Below, piece by piece: positions 11,361 through 19,978 of a DNA stretch of 64,000 nucleotides. The notes under the pieces were generated by a model that did no database searches, had not been told where the DNA came from, and saw nothing but the letters and a program-made list of their open reading frames with translations. The position numbers and the translations under genes were made by a program. Origin of the DNA: Thermosynechococcus sp. NK55a. Lineage in GTDB: Bacteria > Cyanobacteriota > Cyanobacteriia > Thermosynechococcales > Thermosynechococcaceae. Every line of letters starts with the position of its first letter. Position 1 is the first letter of the stretch. The stretch is taken from assembly GCF_000505665.1 (NCBI RefSeq), contig NC_023033.1:1950313-2014312 (forward strand), given 5' to 3'.

Positions 11361-11534
11361 GTGGCTGAAGTCCGTTTAGGTGAAAACGAATCCATTGAGT
11401 CCGCCCTACGGCGATTCAAGAAAAAAATCCAAAAAGCAGGTATTCTTTCGGAAGTCAAGCGGCGTGAACGTTACGAAAAACCCAGCCTGCGCCGCAAACG
11501 CAAACAGGAGGCCGCCCGCAAGCGCAATCGCTAA
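11361..11534 (+). CDS. rpsU: 30S ribosomal protein S21
   Basis: This gene is short: 57 codons starting with GTG at 11361 after an AAGGAGG-like element (11342-11348). The product reads [20 protein letters not shown] and continues with the very basic [13 protein letters not shown] end. This is the S21 family, which helps translation initiation on the 30S subunit. It begins 3 bases after khpA ends. Confidence 0.93.
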   Translation: MAEVRLGENESIESALRRFKKKIQKAGILSEVKRRERYEKPSLRRKRKQEAARKRNR

Positions 11535-11543
11535 GTTTAGGGT

Positions 11544-12566
11544 ATGACCACGAGGGAAAGCCTCACCATTGACCTCCACAGCATTGAGAGTGCGATCGCC
11601 CTTGTCGGTGAGCAAGAAGCCAACCTGCGCATCTTTGCCGCCCAAACAGGGGCGACCCTTGTTTTAAGGGGACGGGATCTCTATATCACTGGCACCCCTG
11701 CTCAAATCCAACTCTGCCAACAACTCATTCAAGACCTCAGTACCCTCTGGCGGGAGGGGCGTCCTGTGTCGGGGGTGGATATTCTCACGGTCCGCCATGC
11801 CTACGATACTCAGCAGCGGGAAGCCCTCCAAGAGCTGCAACAGGATATTCTAGCTCGCACCCGCCGCGGTGACATTATTCGCGCTAAAACCTTTCGCCAG
11901 CGCCAGTACGTTCAAGCAATTCGTAGCCACACCCTCACCTTTGGCATTGGGCCCGCGGGCACCGGCAAAACTTTCTTGGCCACGGTCCTAGCGGTCCAAG
12001 CCCTACTGGCGGGCACCTATGAGCGGTTAATTCTAACACGGCCTGCAGTGGAAGCGGGTGAGCGGCTTGGCTTTCTGCCGGGAGATCTACAGCAAAAAAT
12101 TGATCCCTATCTGCGCCCCCTCTACGATGCCCTCTACGAGCTAGTAGAGCCGGAGAAAATTGGCAACCTGATGGAGCGGGGCGTGATTGAAGTAGCCCCC
12201 TTGGCCTATATGCGGGGGCGTACGCTGAATAATGCCTTTGTCATCCTCGACGAGGCTCAGAACACCACTCCTGCCCAGATGAAAATGGTGTTGACCCGTA
12301 TTGGTTTTAACTCCTGCTTGGTGGTGACCGGGGACTTGACGCAAACCGATCTACCAGAACATCAAACCTCTGGCCTCAGTGTGGCTACGAAAATTCTCAA
12401 GGATGTCGAGGGGATCGCATTTTGTTATCTAACCAAGGGGGATGTAATTCGCCATCCCCTTGTCGAGCGGATTATTGATGCCTACGATCGCCATGAGCAG
12501 GCCTTGTGCCCTAAGCCAAAAGATCGCGCATCTGAGCATAGCGATCGCTCACCCAAGGCCAATTAA
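11544..12566 (+). CDS. PhoH-family ATPase
   Basis: The 340-residue protein has an N-terminal region of about 120 residues followed by the PhoH nucleotide-binding domain. This shows Walker A FGIGPAGTGKTFLA, then TRPAVEAGERLGFLPGD, Walker B VILDEAQNTTPAQMKM and GDLTQTDLP. PhoH-type ATPases are thought to act in RNA metabolism. Its place behind rpsU agrees. The last 19 codons overlap the 3' end of the convergent superoxide dismutase gene by 56 bases. Confidence 0.92.
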   Translation: MTTRESLTIDLHSIESAIALVGEQEANLRIFAAQTGATLVLRGRDLYITGTPAQIQLCQQLIQDLSTLWREGRPVSGVDILTVRHAYDTQQREALQELQQDILARTRRGDIIRAKTFRQRQYVQAIRSHTLTFGIGPAGTGKTFLATVLAVQALLAGTYERLILTRPAVEAGERLGFLPGDLQQKIDPYLRPLYDALYELVEPEKIGNLMERGVIEVAPLAYMRGRTLNNAFVILDEAQNTTPAQMKMVLTRIGFNSCLVVTGDLTQTDLPEHQTSGLSVATKILKDVEGIAFCYLTKGDVIRHPLVERIIDAYDRHEQALCPKPKDRASEHSDRSPKAN

Positions 12567-13233
12567 CCACCTGCCACCAAGCCTCTAGGTACTGATCGCG
12601 ACGGTTGCGATAGGTCAGGTAGTAAGCATGTTCCCACAGATCATTGCCCAAGAGGGGCACTTGCCCTTGCATCAGCGGAGAATCTTGGTTTAGCGTGGTG
12701 GTAATAGTCAAATTCCCTTGGGGCGTAAGCACAAGCCAGACCCAGCCACTGCCAAAGTGCTGCAGACCTGCCTGCTGAAACTGGGTTTGAAACTCTGGAA
12801 ACGAGCCAAAAGTGTCTTCTATTGCTATGGCGAGGTCCCCCGTGGGCTCACCGCCGCCATTCGGTGCCATACTTTGCCAAAAGAGGGAATGGTTAGCATG
12901 GCCACCGCCGTGGTTGCGCACAGTTTCTTGGATAGCGGTGGGGAGTTGGTGAAGGTGGGGCAGGAGTTCTTCGATGGCCAGCCCGTGCCATTGACGGTAG
13001 GGTGTCAGTGCCTTGTTGAGAGTGTTGACATAGGCTGCATGGTGTTTGTCGTGGTGCAGACGCATTGTCTCTGCATCAATCACTGGCTCTAGGGCCTCGT
13101 AGTCATAGGGCAAAGGCGGCAGCGTATAAATTTCTGATGGCTCACCTGCCGCCACGGCTGGGCGCGATCGCAACCACAGTGCAGCAGCACTGCCGACTAG
13201 GAGGCTGAGGGTTTGACGACGGGTTAGGCGCAT
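12511..13233 (-). CDS. sodA: Manganese superoxide dismutase with Tat-type signal
   Basis: The enzyme converts superoxide to peroxide and oxygen. The 240-residue protein has a twin-arginine leader (MRLTRRQTLSLLVG, then an Ala-rich stretch to about 30), so export to the thylakoid lumen or periplasm is likely. The SOD domain begins YTLPPLPYDYEALEPVID. Mn-type markers are GGGHANHSLFW and NQDSPLMQ, and the metal ligands lie in LHHDKHH, NHSLF and DLWEHAYY. It overlaps phoH tail to tail by 56 bases. Confidence 0.93.
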   Translation of the reverse strand: MRLTRRQTLSLLVGSAAALWLRSRPAVAAGEPSEIYTLPPLPYDYEALEPVIDAETMRLHHDKHHAAYVNTLNKALTPYRQWHGLAIEELLPHLHQLPTAIQETVRNHGGGHANHSLFWQSMAPNGGGEPTGDLAIAIEDTFGSFPEFQTQFQQAGLQHFGSGWVWLVLTPQGNLTITTTLNQDSPLMQGQVPLLGNDLWEHAYYLTYRNRRDQYLEAWWQVVNWPWVSDRYAQMRDLLA

Positions 13234-13279
13234 AACGAGTACGTGAAATGTTCCCGCTAATAGTCTAAGCCCCTCGGAA

Positions 13280-13564
13280 TTATTCTTGGCGCAGCAGGAG
13301 TTGTTGGGCTTGGCTGGGGGTCAGGCGTTGGCCATCCAGCTCAATTTGTAGCACCTTGTCGGAGGATGGTTGCAGTGTGGTACTGCCCTGGCGGTGGTCT
13401 TTAGAACGCCCCTGATTTTGCCAAAGGCGGTTCATTTCTGAGGATGCAAAGCCAGTGGTCGGGGAAATGGGATTAAAGAGCGGGGGCAGAGGAGTGGCCA
13501 ACGTGGCAAGGGGGTAGAATATCGCCGTCAGCGCTACGCTCATTCGCAGTAGACGGGTCATCAA
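13280..13564 (-). CDS. Small secreted protein of unknown function
   Basis: The 94-residue product has a clear signal peptide (LLRMSVALTAIFYPLATLATP, cleavage near 23). The rest is polar and Gln/Ser-rich, ending LDGQRLTPSQAQQLLLRQE. A strong AGGAGG sits just upstream of the ATG at 13564, which supports it as a real gene. I do not recognise a family. A 15-bp perfect palindrome lies 26 bases upstream of the start. Confidence 0.65.
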   Translation of the reverse strand: MMTRLLRMSVALTAIFYPLATLATPLPPLFNPISPTTGFASSEMNRLWQNQGRSKDHRQGSTTLQPSSDKVLQIELDGQRLTPSQAQQLLLRQE

Positions 13565-13589
13565 TCAATACCTCCTAGGAGCGATCGCA

Positions 13590-13604
13590 AGGGGAATTTC
13601 CCCT
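13590..13604. promoter_or_regulatory. 15-bp perfect palindrome (7-1-7) upstream of the small secreted-protein gene
   Basis: AGGGGAATTTCCCCT is a perfect 7-1-7 inverted repeat located 26 bases upstream of the start at 13564. It could be an operator, or form a small hairpin in the leader. No factor can be named. It has no T tract suited to a terminator on the minus strand. Confidence 0.4.
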
Positions 13605-13858
13605 ACCTACATCTTAGAAGCTCTTGGAAACTGCAAAATCCTTGCCCTGGAGAACTATCTTGGCGGCGCGTCTGGCTAATGTGAACTGAAATGCTGTAGC
13701 TAGATGACAATAGATGCAAGCAAAAATTCACGAGGTAAGTGAGGTTTGCAATGAAGCGCTTACCCATAGAAAAAAATTGTGGTGCAGCCCCATATCCCCT
13801 ACTTGATTCGCGAGCGGAAGCAAGGTGGAGAAAGAGGTCCGTCCCACACATTGGTGAC

Positions 13859-14044
13859 TTAGGCAGCGCGTTTGACCAAGGAGCGAATGACGTTGTCTTT
13901 CATCATCAATAGGCGAGAGGCTTGCAACAGTAGCTCACGAGCTTCCTGAAGGCTCATGGCACTCACTTGCTCCTCCATGACCCGCATTTGAAACTCCTGT
14001 TCAAAGCTGAGGTCAACATTCAGTTCGGGGAAGCGTTGCTCCAT
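13859..14044 (-). CDS. nblA: Phycobilisome degradation protein NblA
   Basis: NblA triggers breakdown of phycobilisomes when nutrients run short, by bridging phycobiliproteins to a Clp protease. The 61-residue protein fits the family: LSFEQEFQMRVMEEQVSAMSLQEARELLLQ forms the two-helix core, followed by a short tail. A strong AAGGAGT (14052-14058) precedes the ATG. I looked for an NtcA site (GTA-N8-TAC) upstream and did not find a convincing one. It is divergent from lpxD. Confidence 0.88.
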   Translation of the reverse strand: MEQRFPELNVDLSFEQEFQMRVMEEQVSAMSLQEARELLLQASRLLMMKDNVIRSLVKRAA

Positions 14045-14248
14045 AGAACGTACTCCTTATTCCATGTCATCGGGTATAGGTGTTAAAAAATATAACAAAC
14101 ACATTGACAAAGTTGCCACTCAATGGATATCACCTGCGCAAAGGATAAAATGTTCAGTATGAACGATTTCACGAAATTCTTGATCCGTTTCATAAATGAG
14201 ACCTGATAGACTGAGCTAAAATTCAAGTTCAATGATGAGGACGGCAAG

Positions 14249-15265
14249 ATGCGGTTGGCAGATGTCGCCGAACGGTTTGGGGCAACCCTCGACTGTCCAG
14301 AGCAAGGCGATCGCCCGGTGTTGGGGGTAGCCCCCCTAGAAACAGCAACAGCAACGGATATTTCTTTTCTGGCCAATCCTAAGTACACCGCCCTGTTGCA
14401 GATCACCCAAGCGGCTGCTGTGTTTGTGCGTCCCGACTTTCAAGGGGAGGCGGCCTGTCCTCTGCTGCGGGTGCCCCATCCCTACCTTGCCTTTGCCAAG
14501 TGTATTGAATGGTTTTACCCGCAACCCAAACCTGCCGCCAAAATTCACCCGACAGCAATTCTGGGAGCTGATGTGGTTTTGGGAGCTGAGGTCACGATTG
14601 GTGCTTATACGGTGATTGGCGATCGCGTCCGCATTGGCGATCGCACGGTCATTGATAGCCATTGCACCCTTTACGACGATGTGGTCATTGGCTCAGACTG
14701 TCGTATCTACAGCCACTGTGCCCTGCGGGAGCGAGTGCAACTGGGCGATCGCGTCATCTTGCAAAACAGCGTGGTTTTAGGGAGTGATGGCTTTGGCTAT
14801 GTCCCCCTGGCGGATGGTCGTCACTACAAAATTCCCCAAGTGGGCACCGTGGTCATTGGCAATGATGTGGAAATTGGTGCTGGCACAACGATTGATCGCG
14901 CCACCCTTGGAGAGACCACCGTGGCAAATGGCACAAAAATTGACAACCTGACGATGGTGGCTCACAACTGCACCATTGGTGAAAATGCCATTCTCTGTGC
15001 CCAAGTGGGGTTGGCAGGCTCGACCCACATTGGTAATCACGTGGTCTTGGCTGGGCAGGTGGGGGCAGCGGGTCATTTGACCATTGGCGATCGCACTGTT
15101 GTCTCCGCCAAATCCGGCATTAGTAGCTCGGTACCGCCAGATAGCCGCATGGGGGGGATCCCGGCGATGGATCAAACCCTCTACCTCAAGGTCTCAGCCG
15201 CAGTGAAGCAATTGCCAGAGCTCCTCAAGCGAGTGCGCAAATTGGAAGCTAAGGTGGGGGAATAG
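14249..15265 (+). CDS. lpxD: UDP-3-O-acylglucosamine N-acyltransferase
   Basis: LpxD adds the N-linked acyl chain in lipid A synthesis. The 338-residue protein has the N-terminal uridine-binding domain (about 1-100). It continues with a left-handed beta-helix of hexapeptide repeats, such as IGAYTVIGDRVRIGDRTVID. The catalytic His is probably in MVAHNCTIG. Several HIP1 sites fall in the repeat region. No other lpx gene is in the window. Confidence 0.93.
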   Translation: MRLADVAERFGATLDCPEQGDRPVLGVAPLETATATDISFLANPKYTALLQITQAAAVFVRPDFQGEAACPLLRVPHPYLAFAKCIEWFYPQPKPAAKIHPTAILGADVVLGAEVTIGAYTVIGDRVRIGDRTVIDSHCTLYDDVVIGSDCRIYSHCALRERVQLGDRVILQNSVVLGSDGFGYVPLADGRHYKIPQVGTVVIGNDVEIGAGTTIDRATLGETTVANGTKIDNLTMVAHNCTIGENAILCAQVGLAGSTHIGNHVVLAGQVGAAGHLTIGDRTVVSAKSGISSSVPPDSRMGGIPAMDQTLYLKVSAAVKQLPELLKRVRKLEAKVGE

Positions 15266-15377
15266 CATCGATACTCTAGCCACCCTCTATAGTGGAATTA
15301 AGGACTAGCGTTGCCCTGTCTAGCCCTTATCAGAGGGTGAGGGAAAATGAGTCACATCAATCTGCGGCACTAAGTCT

Positions 15378-16337
15378 ATGACTCCTCCAGCGGCAATTCG
15401 ATTACTGCCCAGCGATCAAAAACTGTTCCAAGACCTCCTTGGCTATCATGAGCTCACAACCAAGGCAGAAAGACAGGCGGCCTTGATCTCCTTGCTTCAG
15501 CGCGATCGCGCCCAAGTCATTGTCAAAAGTCTTGCCCAAGCTGCCTTTCCCCAAACCGCCTTTAATGTTGCTCTTTGGATGCTCAACCATGACTTGGTGA
15601 CACTCGATTGGCTCTACGACATCACCTACCGCATTTCAACCCAAGGCTGCCAAGAAACAATTGATCTGAGGTTGCTCTACACGAGCCTCCAACACTTAAG
15701 TCCGGGGGATGCCGCCATTGTTCTAGGCCAAACCGATGCTGCCCTTAAGGCCATTCGTCTGGATGACTTAGACCTAGCCACCTTAATTACGACATTGGAA
15801 CCGGGGATGGCCATTAGTTTGCTCTCTTGGTTTGTCACCTTCAAGAAAATTACGACAGTGGATCTAGAGTACATCAGTCAAATCGTCCAGAAGGTAAAAC
15901 CGACTGCCGCGCCGCCCCAAGAGACCATTGAGATCCACTCTCAGCCCCTTGTCCCTGAGCCCCATATCATTGAACTCACCCTCGAAGACAAATTGCTAGA
16001 GTTAAATTTGCAATTGGGAGGCACAGAAACAGAAATCCTACCTAAGGTTTTGGATCGCTTTTTGTTTCGGCGTACCCGCGAAGATAAGGTGGTCTATCGT
16101 CCCAATACACAGGTGGTACGCCTAGCCTGCGTCGGCGGAGAGCGCCGCGACATTCCAGTGCCAGTGCGCAGTGCCAAAACGTGGCCACCGGGAGTCTATG
16201 TGATCTATCGCGAGCAGGAATCCCTTCAACTGATGCGCTTGCCGGATAATGAGTTCTACGAAATTTTGCCCTTTGGGCCTGATCCCTATCTGCGTGCCGA
16301 AACGATCGCCCGCCTGGTCAAGGAAGGACAGCCCTAG
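15378..16337 (+). CDS. Conserved hypothetical protein, soluble
   Basis: The 319-residue protein has no signal peptide or membrane segment. The first 180 residues are rich in Leu/Ala helices (LLQRDRAQVIVKSLAQAAF and similar), with a helical-repeat look. A Pro-rich linker at about 175-195 follows, and the C-terminal 120 residues appear to be a mixed alpha/beta domain. I do not recognise the family. Its TAG stop shares a CTAG overlap with the convergent sasA stop (16334-16337). Confidence 0.75.
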   Translation: MTPPAAIRLLPSDQKLFQDLLGYHELTTKAERQAALISLLQRDRAQVIVKSLAQAAFPQTAFNVALWMLNHDLVTLDWLYDITYRISTQGCQETIDLRLLYTSLQHLSPGDAAIVLGQTDAALKAIRLDDLDLATLITTLEPGMAISLLSWFVTFKKITTVDLEYISQIVQKVKPTAAPPQETIEIHSQPLVPEPHIIELTLEDKLLELNLQLGGTETEILPKVLDRFLFRRTREDKVVYRPNTQVVRLACVGGERRDIPVPVRSAKTWPPGVYVIYREQESLQLMRLPDNEFYEILPFGPDPYLRAETIARLVKEGQP

Positions 16338-17476
16338 CTATAGACAGGCAGTGTGAAGTGGAAGCAACTGCCTTTCCCCGGTTGGGAGTCCACCCAAATC
16401 TGGCCATAGTGCATGCGAATAATCTGGCGGCAAAGGGCAAGGCCAATGCCATAGCCTTCAATGGCGCGATCGCGATCGAGGCGAACCGTTTCGCCAAAAA
16501 TTTTCTCCTGCTGTTCAATGGGAATACCCGGGCCGGTGTCACAGACGGTAACTTGCACCTTTTGGGTCATGCGATGAAAAGCACTCAGGTGAATTTTGCC
16601 CCCTGCGGGAGTGTATTTACAGGCATTGTCCAGTAGGTTGACCAGCACCTGACGAATGCGACTGCCATCGCCATAGACCAAAGGTAAATCCAAAGGAATA
16701 TCGGTGGTAAAGTGCTGCTTTTTACGCTCAAAATTTAAGCGGACCTCCTCAGCGGTTTCTTGGCACAGTTTTCGCAAATCCAGTTGCCGTGCTATAACTT
16801 GCAGCTTGTCCTGCGGGCCGCGGGCCGCCAAGAGTAGGTCCGTAATTAGTTGTCCCATGACTTGAGTTTGGCCGCGGGCATGGTGAAACAGCCGCTGCAC
16901 CTCTTCAAGATTGAGTTTCTGGCACATCTCCTCCTGAAGGTTGGACTCTAGGGTTTCAAGGGCAATCCCAACAGCAGTGAGGGGGTTACGCAACTCATGA
17001 GCCAGCAAGCCAATAATCCGATCTTTGAATTGCAGTTGTTCGGCCAGGTGATCGCGTTCTTGACGCAGTTGAAACAGCTCATCCTTAAGGCGGCTGAGTT
17101 CTATAGAGCAATCTGACTGCTCCGCTGCCGACTTTTGCATATCTGCCTGTAGGCAAAGGGCCACTTCCCGCTGCCAGCGCGGCCACCAATAGTCCACCTT
17201 TTGCAGGAGCTTACGACCCGCGAGGGTTTGGCGCGGCTCAGGACGGACTTTAATCAAGGCAGGCGTGGCAACTAGCTTATACTCCTCTAGGAGGTAGGGT
17301 TGCTCACCAATGGGCACCACTTTTAGTTCAAAGCTAAAGTTCGAGGGCAGTTGCTGAATGTGAGCTTGAATGGCAGCGGTTTCCTCTTCATCGCCCGGAC
17401 GATTGGCAACAAACAGGAGCAAACTGAGCGGCGGTGTCGTTTCTTGGGGAGAACTGGCATCCGCAGACGCTTTCAT
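16334..17476 (-). CDS. sasA: Circadian sensor histidine kinase SasA
   Basis: SasA binds KaiC and passes clock output by phosphotransfer to RpaA. The 380-residue protein has the KaiB-like thioredoxin-fold domain at about 17-105 and a coiled-coil linker at about 118-152. The HisKA H-box is LAHELRNPLTAV with His160. The HATPase boxes are NLLDNACKYTPAGG, DTGPGIP and GYGIGLALC. This order and length are those of cyanobacterial SasA. The kai genes and rpaA are not in the window. It ends head-on with the upstream hypothetical gene. Confidence 0.95.
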   Translation of the reverse strand: MKASADASSPQETTPPLSLLLFVANRPGDEEETAAIQAHIQQLPSNFSFELKVVPIGEQPYLLEEYKLVATPALIKVRPEPRQTLAGRKLLQKVDYWWPRWQREVALCLQADMQKSAAEQSDCSIELSRLKDELFQLRQERDHLAEQLQFKDRIIGLLAHELRNPLTAVGIALETLESNLQEEMCQKLNLEEVQRLFHHARGQTQVMGQLITDLLLAARGPQDKLQVIARQLDLRKLCQETAEEVRLNFERKKQHFTTDIPLDLPLVYGDGSRIRQVLVNLLDNACKYTPAGGKIHLSAFHRMTQKVQVTVCDTGPGIPIEQQEKIFGETVRLDRDRAIEGYGIGLALCRQIIRMHYGQIWVDSQPGKGSCFHFTLPVYS

Positions 17477-17608
17477 TGAATCACCGGCGAGTATTCTTAA
17501 GGGCAGTGAATTGCGCTTCCTAGAGGGGAAACACTAGAGAGGATGCTTAAAGAGTAACTAACATAAAGGTTAACTGAAATGTTAGCGGATTCTCATCCGG
17601 AGCCCAGC

Positions 17609-17935
17609 CTAGGAGCGCTGGCCATCCCGCCGTCCGAGTTCGTAAATTGCCCCAGCGATGGTTGCCATCAGGCCTAAACTCAAGGCCCAACTTTGACCCA
17701 AGCCCAAACTACAGAGGATAAAGCAACCCGTACCCACAAGAATAAAGGGAATGAGCCCCACCATCCCTGCCCAGAATTCGGCACTTTGGTTTGCCTCACC
17801 CCCTAGCCACATCACTAAACGCTGCATGAAGGCTTGCCCCGTGGGATAAAACCCCCAGTAGAGGGCGATCGCCCACAGACCAGACCCCGCAATGGCAATG
17901 GGGGAGAAAGAAACCTGTGGCAAATTGGGAATCAT
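17609..17935 (-). CDS. Small membrane protein of unknown function
   Basis: The 108-residue protein shows two to three hydrophobic segments (about 11-30, 56-76 and 80-97) and ends in a charged tail (YELGRRDGQRS). Its start overlaps the stop of the upstream 331-residue protein gene by 4 bases, so the two form an operon. I cannot assign a family. Confidence 0.7.
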   Translation of the reverse strand: MIPNLPQVSFSPIAIAGSGLWAIALYWGFYPTGQAFMQRLVMWLGGEANQSAEFWAGMVGLIPFILVGTGCFILCSLGLGQSWALSLGLMATIAGAIYELGRRDGQRS

Positions 17936-18927
17936 AGGAGTCCTTGAAAAATCTTGGGATCAAACATTTCTCGGAGAGATAAATAGTAGGGTGTAAACAC
18001 ACTTGTATCATGCCCAGTGGCACGGGTTTGTATTTCCTTACCCAAAAGATGCACCATTTGAAACACCAGCTCCCATGTCACCTTCAGAGAAGGATACAGC
18101 ATCAAACAGAGGGGAAAAAGTTCCCGTTGCAGTGCCTCAAGGCTTTGCTCTAAAAGACACACCCAAAGATAGATTTGGAACATCTCAACATCGCGAATAC
18201 TGGAAACGCGCACACTGGCTTGGGTTAAAGGGCCACTAAAACAGCGGTGCTGGGGGTTGAGTTCGGCAACACGGTGACAAATGGCGGTGGCGATCGCTGT
18301 GCTCTGGGGCAACAGATGGCGCACTAAAGCCAAGGCAGGATCAGTGTAGTCGTAGTTGGCTGCTGCGCTATAGGCGCGGTGCAAGGGCATGTAGAGGTGA
18401 TCATCAATGACCTTGAAGAAGCTACTGAGGATGGAACGTTGGCTTGGGGGTGCTACTTCCAGCAGTAATACCCCCGTGTGATGAAATTGCAGACTCACAA
18501 AGCCAATCACTCGGGGATCGACCGCTGTATAGCGGCTGCGGATCTCACTGACGGCACTGCCTATCTTGGCAGTCATTTGCGGGGTGCCCTTGCCAGCTGC
18601 GTAGAGTTTCAGAGTGCGCTGATAAATGTCATGAATGTCTTTGGAGATGCTCCAGGGATCCACCAGTTCCGCTGGGATGCCATGGCGAATCATCTCTCCA
18701 GCCAAAAAGCCTTCGGTGCGCTGCCAAGCCTTGACGCTGGCATTCCGCAGTTCGGCCAAGAGTCGGGGAGCCACCGCTGCCGGATCATCCTCCGCAAGGG
18801 CAGTGGTGTTGAGGTTGGTGATATAGCGCTTTGCCCAAGCCTGTGCCAGACTAGTCAAGGAAGTGGTGTGCGGCGCGATCGCGTTCAATCCATCAGTGGT
18901 ATTCAACAGGAGTACCTCCACCCTCAT
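17932..18927 (-). CDS. Conserved hypothetical protein, soluble, 331 residues
   Basis: The protein has no signal peptide or membrane helix. It is rich in Leu, Ala and His and appears mainly helical (for example HTTSLTSLAQAWAKRYITNL and SLEALQRELFPLCLMLYPSL). It probably belongs to a cyanobacteria-restricted family, but I cannot name it. It is coupled (4-base overlap) to the small membrane protein that follows. Confidence 0.75.
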   Translation of the reverse strand: MRVEVLLLNTTDGLNAIAPHTTSLTSLAQAWAKRYITNLNTTALAEDDPAAVAPRLLAELRNASVKAWQRTEGFLAGEMIRHGIPAELVDPWSISKDIHDIYQRTLKLYAAGKGTPQMTAKIGSAVSEIRSRYTAVDPRVIGFVSLQFHHTGVLLLEVAPPSQRSILSSFFKVIDDHLYMPLHRAYSAAANYDYTDPALALVRHLLPQSTAIATAICHRVAELNPQHRCFSGPLTQASVRVSSIRDVEMFQIYLWVCLLEQSLEALQRELFPLCLMLYPSLKVTWELVFQMVHLLGKEIQTRATGHDTSVFTPYYLSLREMFDPKIFQGLL

Positions 18928-19077
18928 TGAACAGGGCTATGACTATACGCAGAACTGATGTTAAGAATTGTAACTTACTTTAAGCTGATCCGGCCACGCT
19001 GAACCATGACCCTCGTTGGCTGTTACTGCCTATACTGTTACGTTGCCCTATAGCAGCAACATCTTTGGAGAGACCGG

Positions 19078-19377
19078 ATGGACTGGCAATCCTTGGCCGT
19101 AAGTTTTGCGATTGTTTTCTTATCGGAACTGGGGGACAAAAGTCAACTGGTGGCGATTACTTTAGGGAGTAATGCCCGCTCTGCTACTGCCGTGTTTTTA
19201 GGGGTCGCCTCTGGCTTGGTGTGTACAACGTTTTTGGGTGTGCTTTTGGGCAGTGGGATGGCCACATTGATCCCCGTTAAGGTGGTCAAGGCGATCGCTG
19301 CAATGATGTTTGCGTTTCTGGGTTTTTATTTGCTATCTCAAACAACGGCTGACAGCCTTGACAAGGAGCAAATTTGA
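19078..19377 (+). CDS. Half-size GDT1/TMEM165-type cation transporter subunit (UPF0016)
   Basis: The 99-residue membrane protein carries one copy of the family motif, FLSELGDKSQLVAITL. Full-size GDT1 proteins have two such halves and transport Mn or Ca. Half-size forms must pair. The cyanobacterial full-size relative Mnx exports Mn into the thylakoid lumen; by analogy a manganese role is possible. No second half lies next to it, so it either homodimerises or has a partner outside this window. Three hydrophobic segments are visible. Confidence 0.8.
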   Translation: MDWQSLAVSFAIVFLSELGDKSQLVAITLGSNARSATAVFLGVASGLVCTTFLGVLLGSGMATLIPVKVVKAIAAMMFAFLGFYLLSQTTADSLDKEQI

Positions 19378-19438
19378 TTATAGCCAGAGGATTGATTATC
19401 ATAGTGACTACAGGTTAGCAAATGGATAATCCTGAAGC

Positions 19439-19453
19439 TGCGATTAAATCGCA
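19439..19453. promoter_or_regulatory. Candidate Fur-family operator upstream of the PerR-like gene
   Basis: TGCGATTAAATCGCA is a perfect 7-1-7 inverted repeat 58 bases upstream of the PerR-like start. Operators of Fur, Zur and PerR share this 7-1-7 form, although the usual consensus (TGATAATNATTATCA) differs in sequence. It may serve autoregulation. Confidence 0.4.
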
Positions 19454-19511
19454 ATAGGCTACTTAACTAAGCAAAATCTGCTGTTTGAGTTTTATTTTTT
19501 AGGATAGCGCC

Positions 19512-19973
19512 GTGTTCACGTCTCCTGCTCCCAGTTCTCTACCCCCCATTCGTTCCCTTGAGGATGCGATTGATCGCTGTCAACGCCTAGGACTGCGCCT
19601 TAGTCGGCAGCGGCGTGCTATTCTCGAACTGCTCTGGGATGCTAAGGATCACCTGTCAGCACGGCAGATCTACGATCGCCTGAATCAAGCGGGCAAAGAC
19701 ATCGGCCATACTTCTGTGTATCAAAATCTGGAAGCCCTTTCAGAGCATGGCATCATTGAGTGCGTTGAGCGCGCCGATGGCCGTCTTTACGGCAATATCA
19801 GTGATAGCCACAGCCATGTAAATTGTCTCGATAGCCAGAAGATTATTGACGTTCACGTTGAGCTACCTCCCTCTCTCATTGCTGAGATTGAAGCAAAAAC
19901 TGGTGTGAAAATTGTTGACTATCGCATTGATTTTTACGGTTATCAAAACACTGAGCCAAGGGCCCAAGGATAA
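19512..19973 (+). CDS. perR: Fur-family regulator, PerR-like (FurC type)
   Basis: This is a peroxide- or metal-sensing repressor. The 153-residue protein has LRLSRQRRAILELLW and GHTSVYQNLEALSEHGIIE in the winged helix. The metal region is SDSHSHVNCLDSQKIIDVHVELP, and the end is VDYRIDFYGYQ. This pattern lacks the CxxC zinc pairs and matches cyanobacterial PerR/FurC as I remember it. The GTG start at 19512 follows a TAGGATA element. A pentapeptide-repeat gene follows after 5 bases. Regulation by a 7-1-7 palindrome upstream is likely but unproven. Confidence 0.8.
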   Translation: MFTSPAPSSLPPIRSLEDAIDRCQRLGLRLSRQRRAILELLWDAKDHLSARQIYDRLNQAGKDIGHTSVYQNLEALSEHGIIECVERADGRLYGNISDSHSHVNCLDSQKIIDVHVELPPSLIAEIEAKTGVKIVDYRIDFYGYQNTEPRAQG

Positions 19974-19978
19974 CTGCC

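Noticed and set aside
13603-13851. 82-codon minus-strand frame between nblA and the small secreted protein gene
   Set aside because: Its composition and lack of a good start site suggest chance; it shows no family motif.
14045-14248. NtcA site upstream of nblA
   Set aside because: I looked for GTA-N8-TAC in the divergent spacer and found no convincing match.
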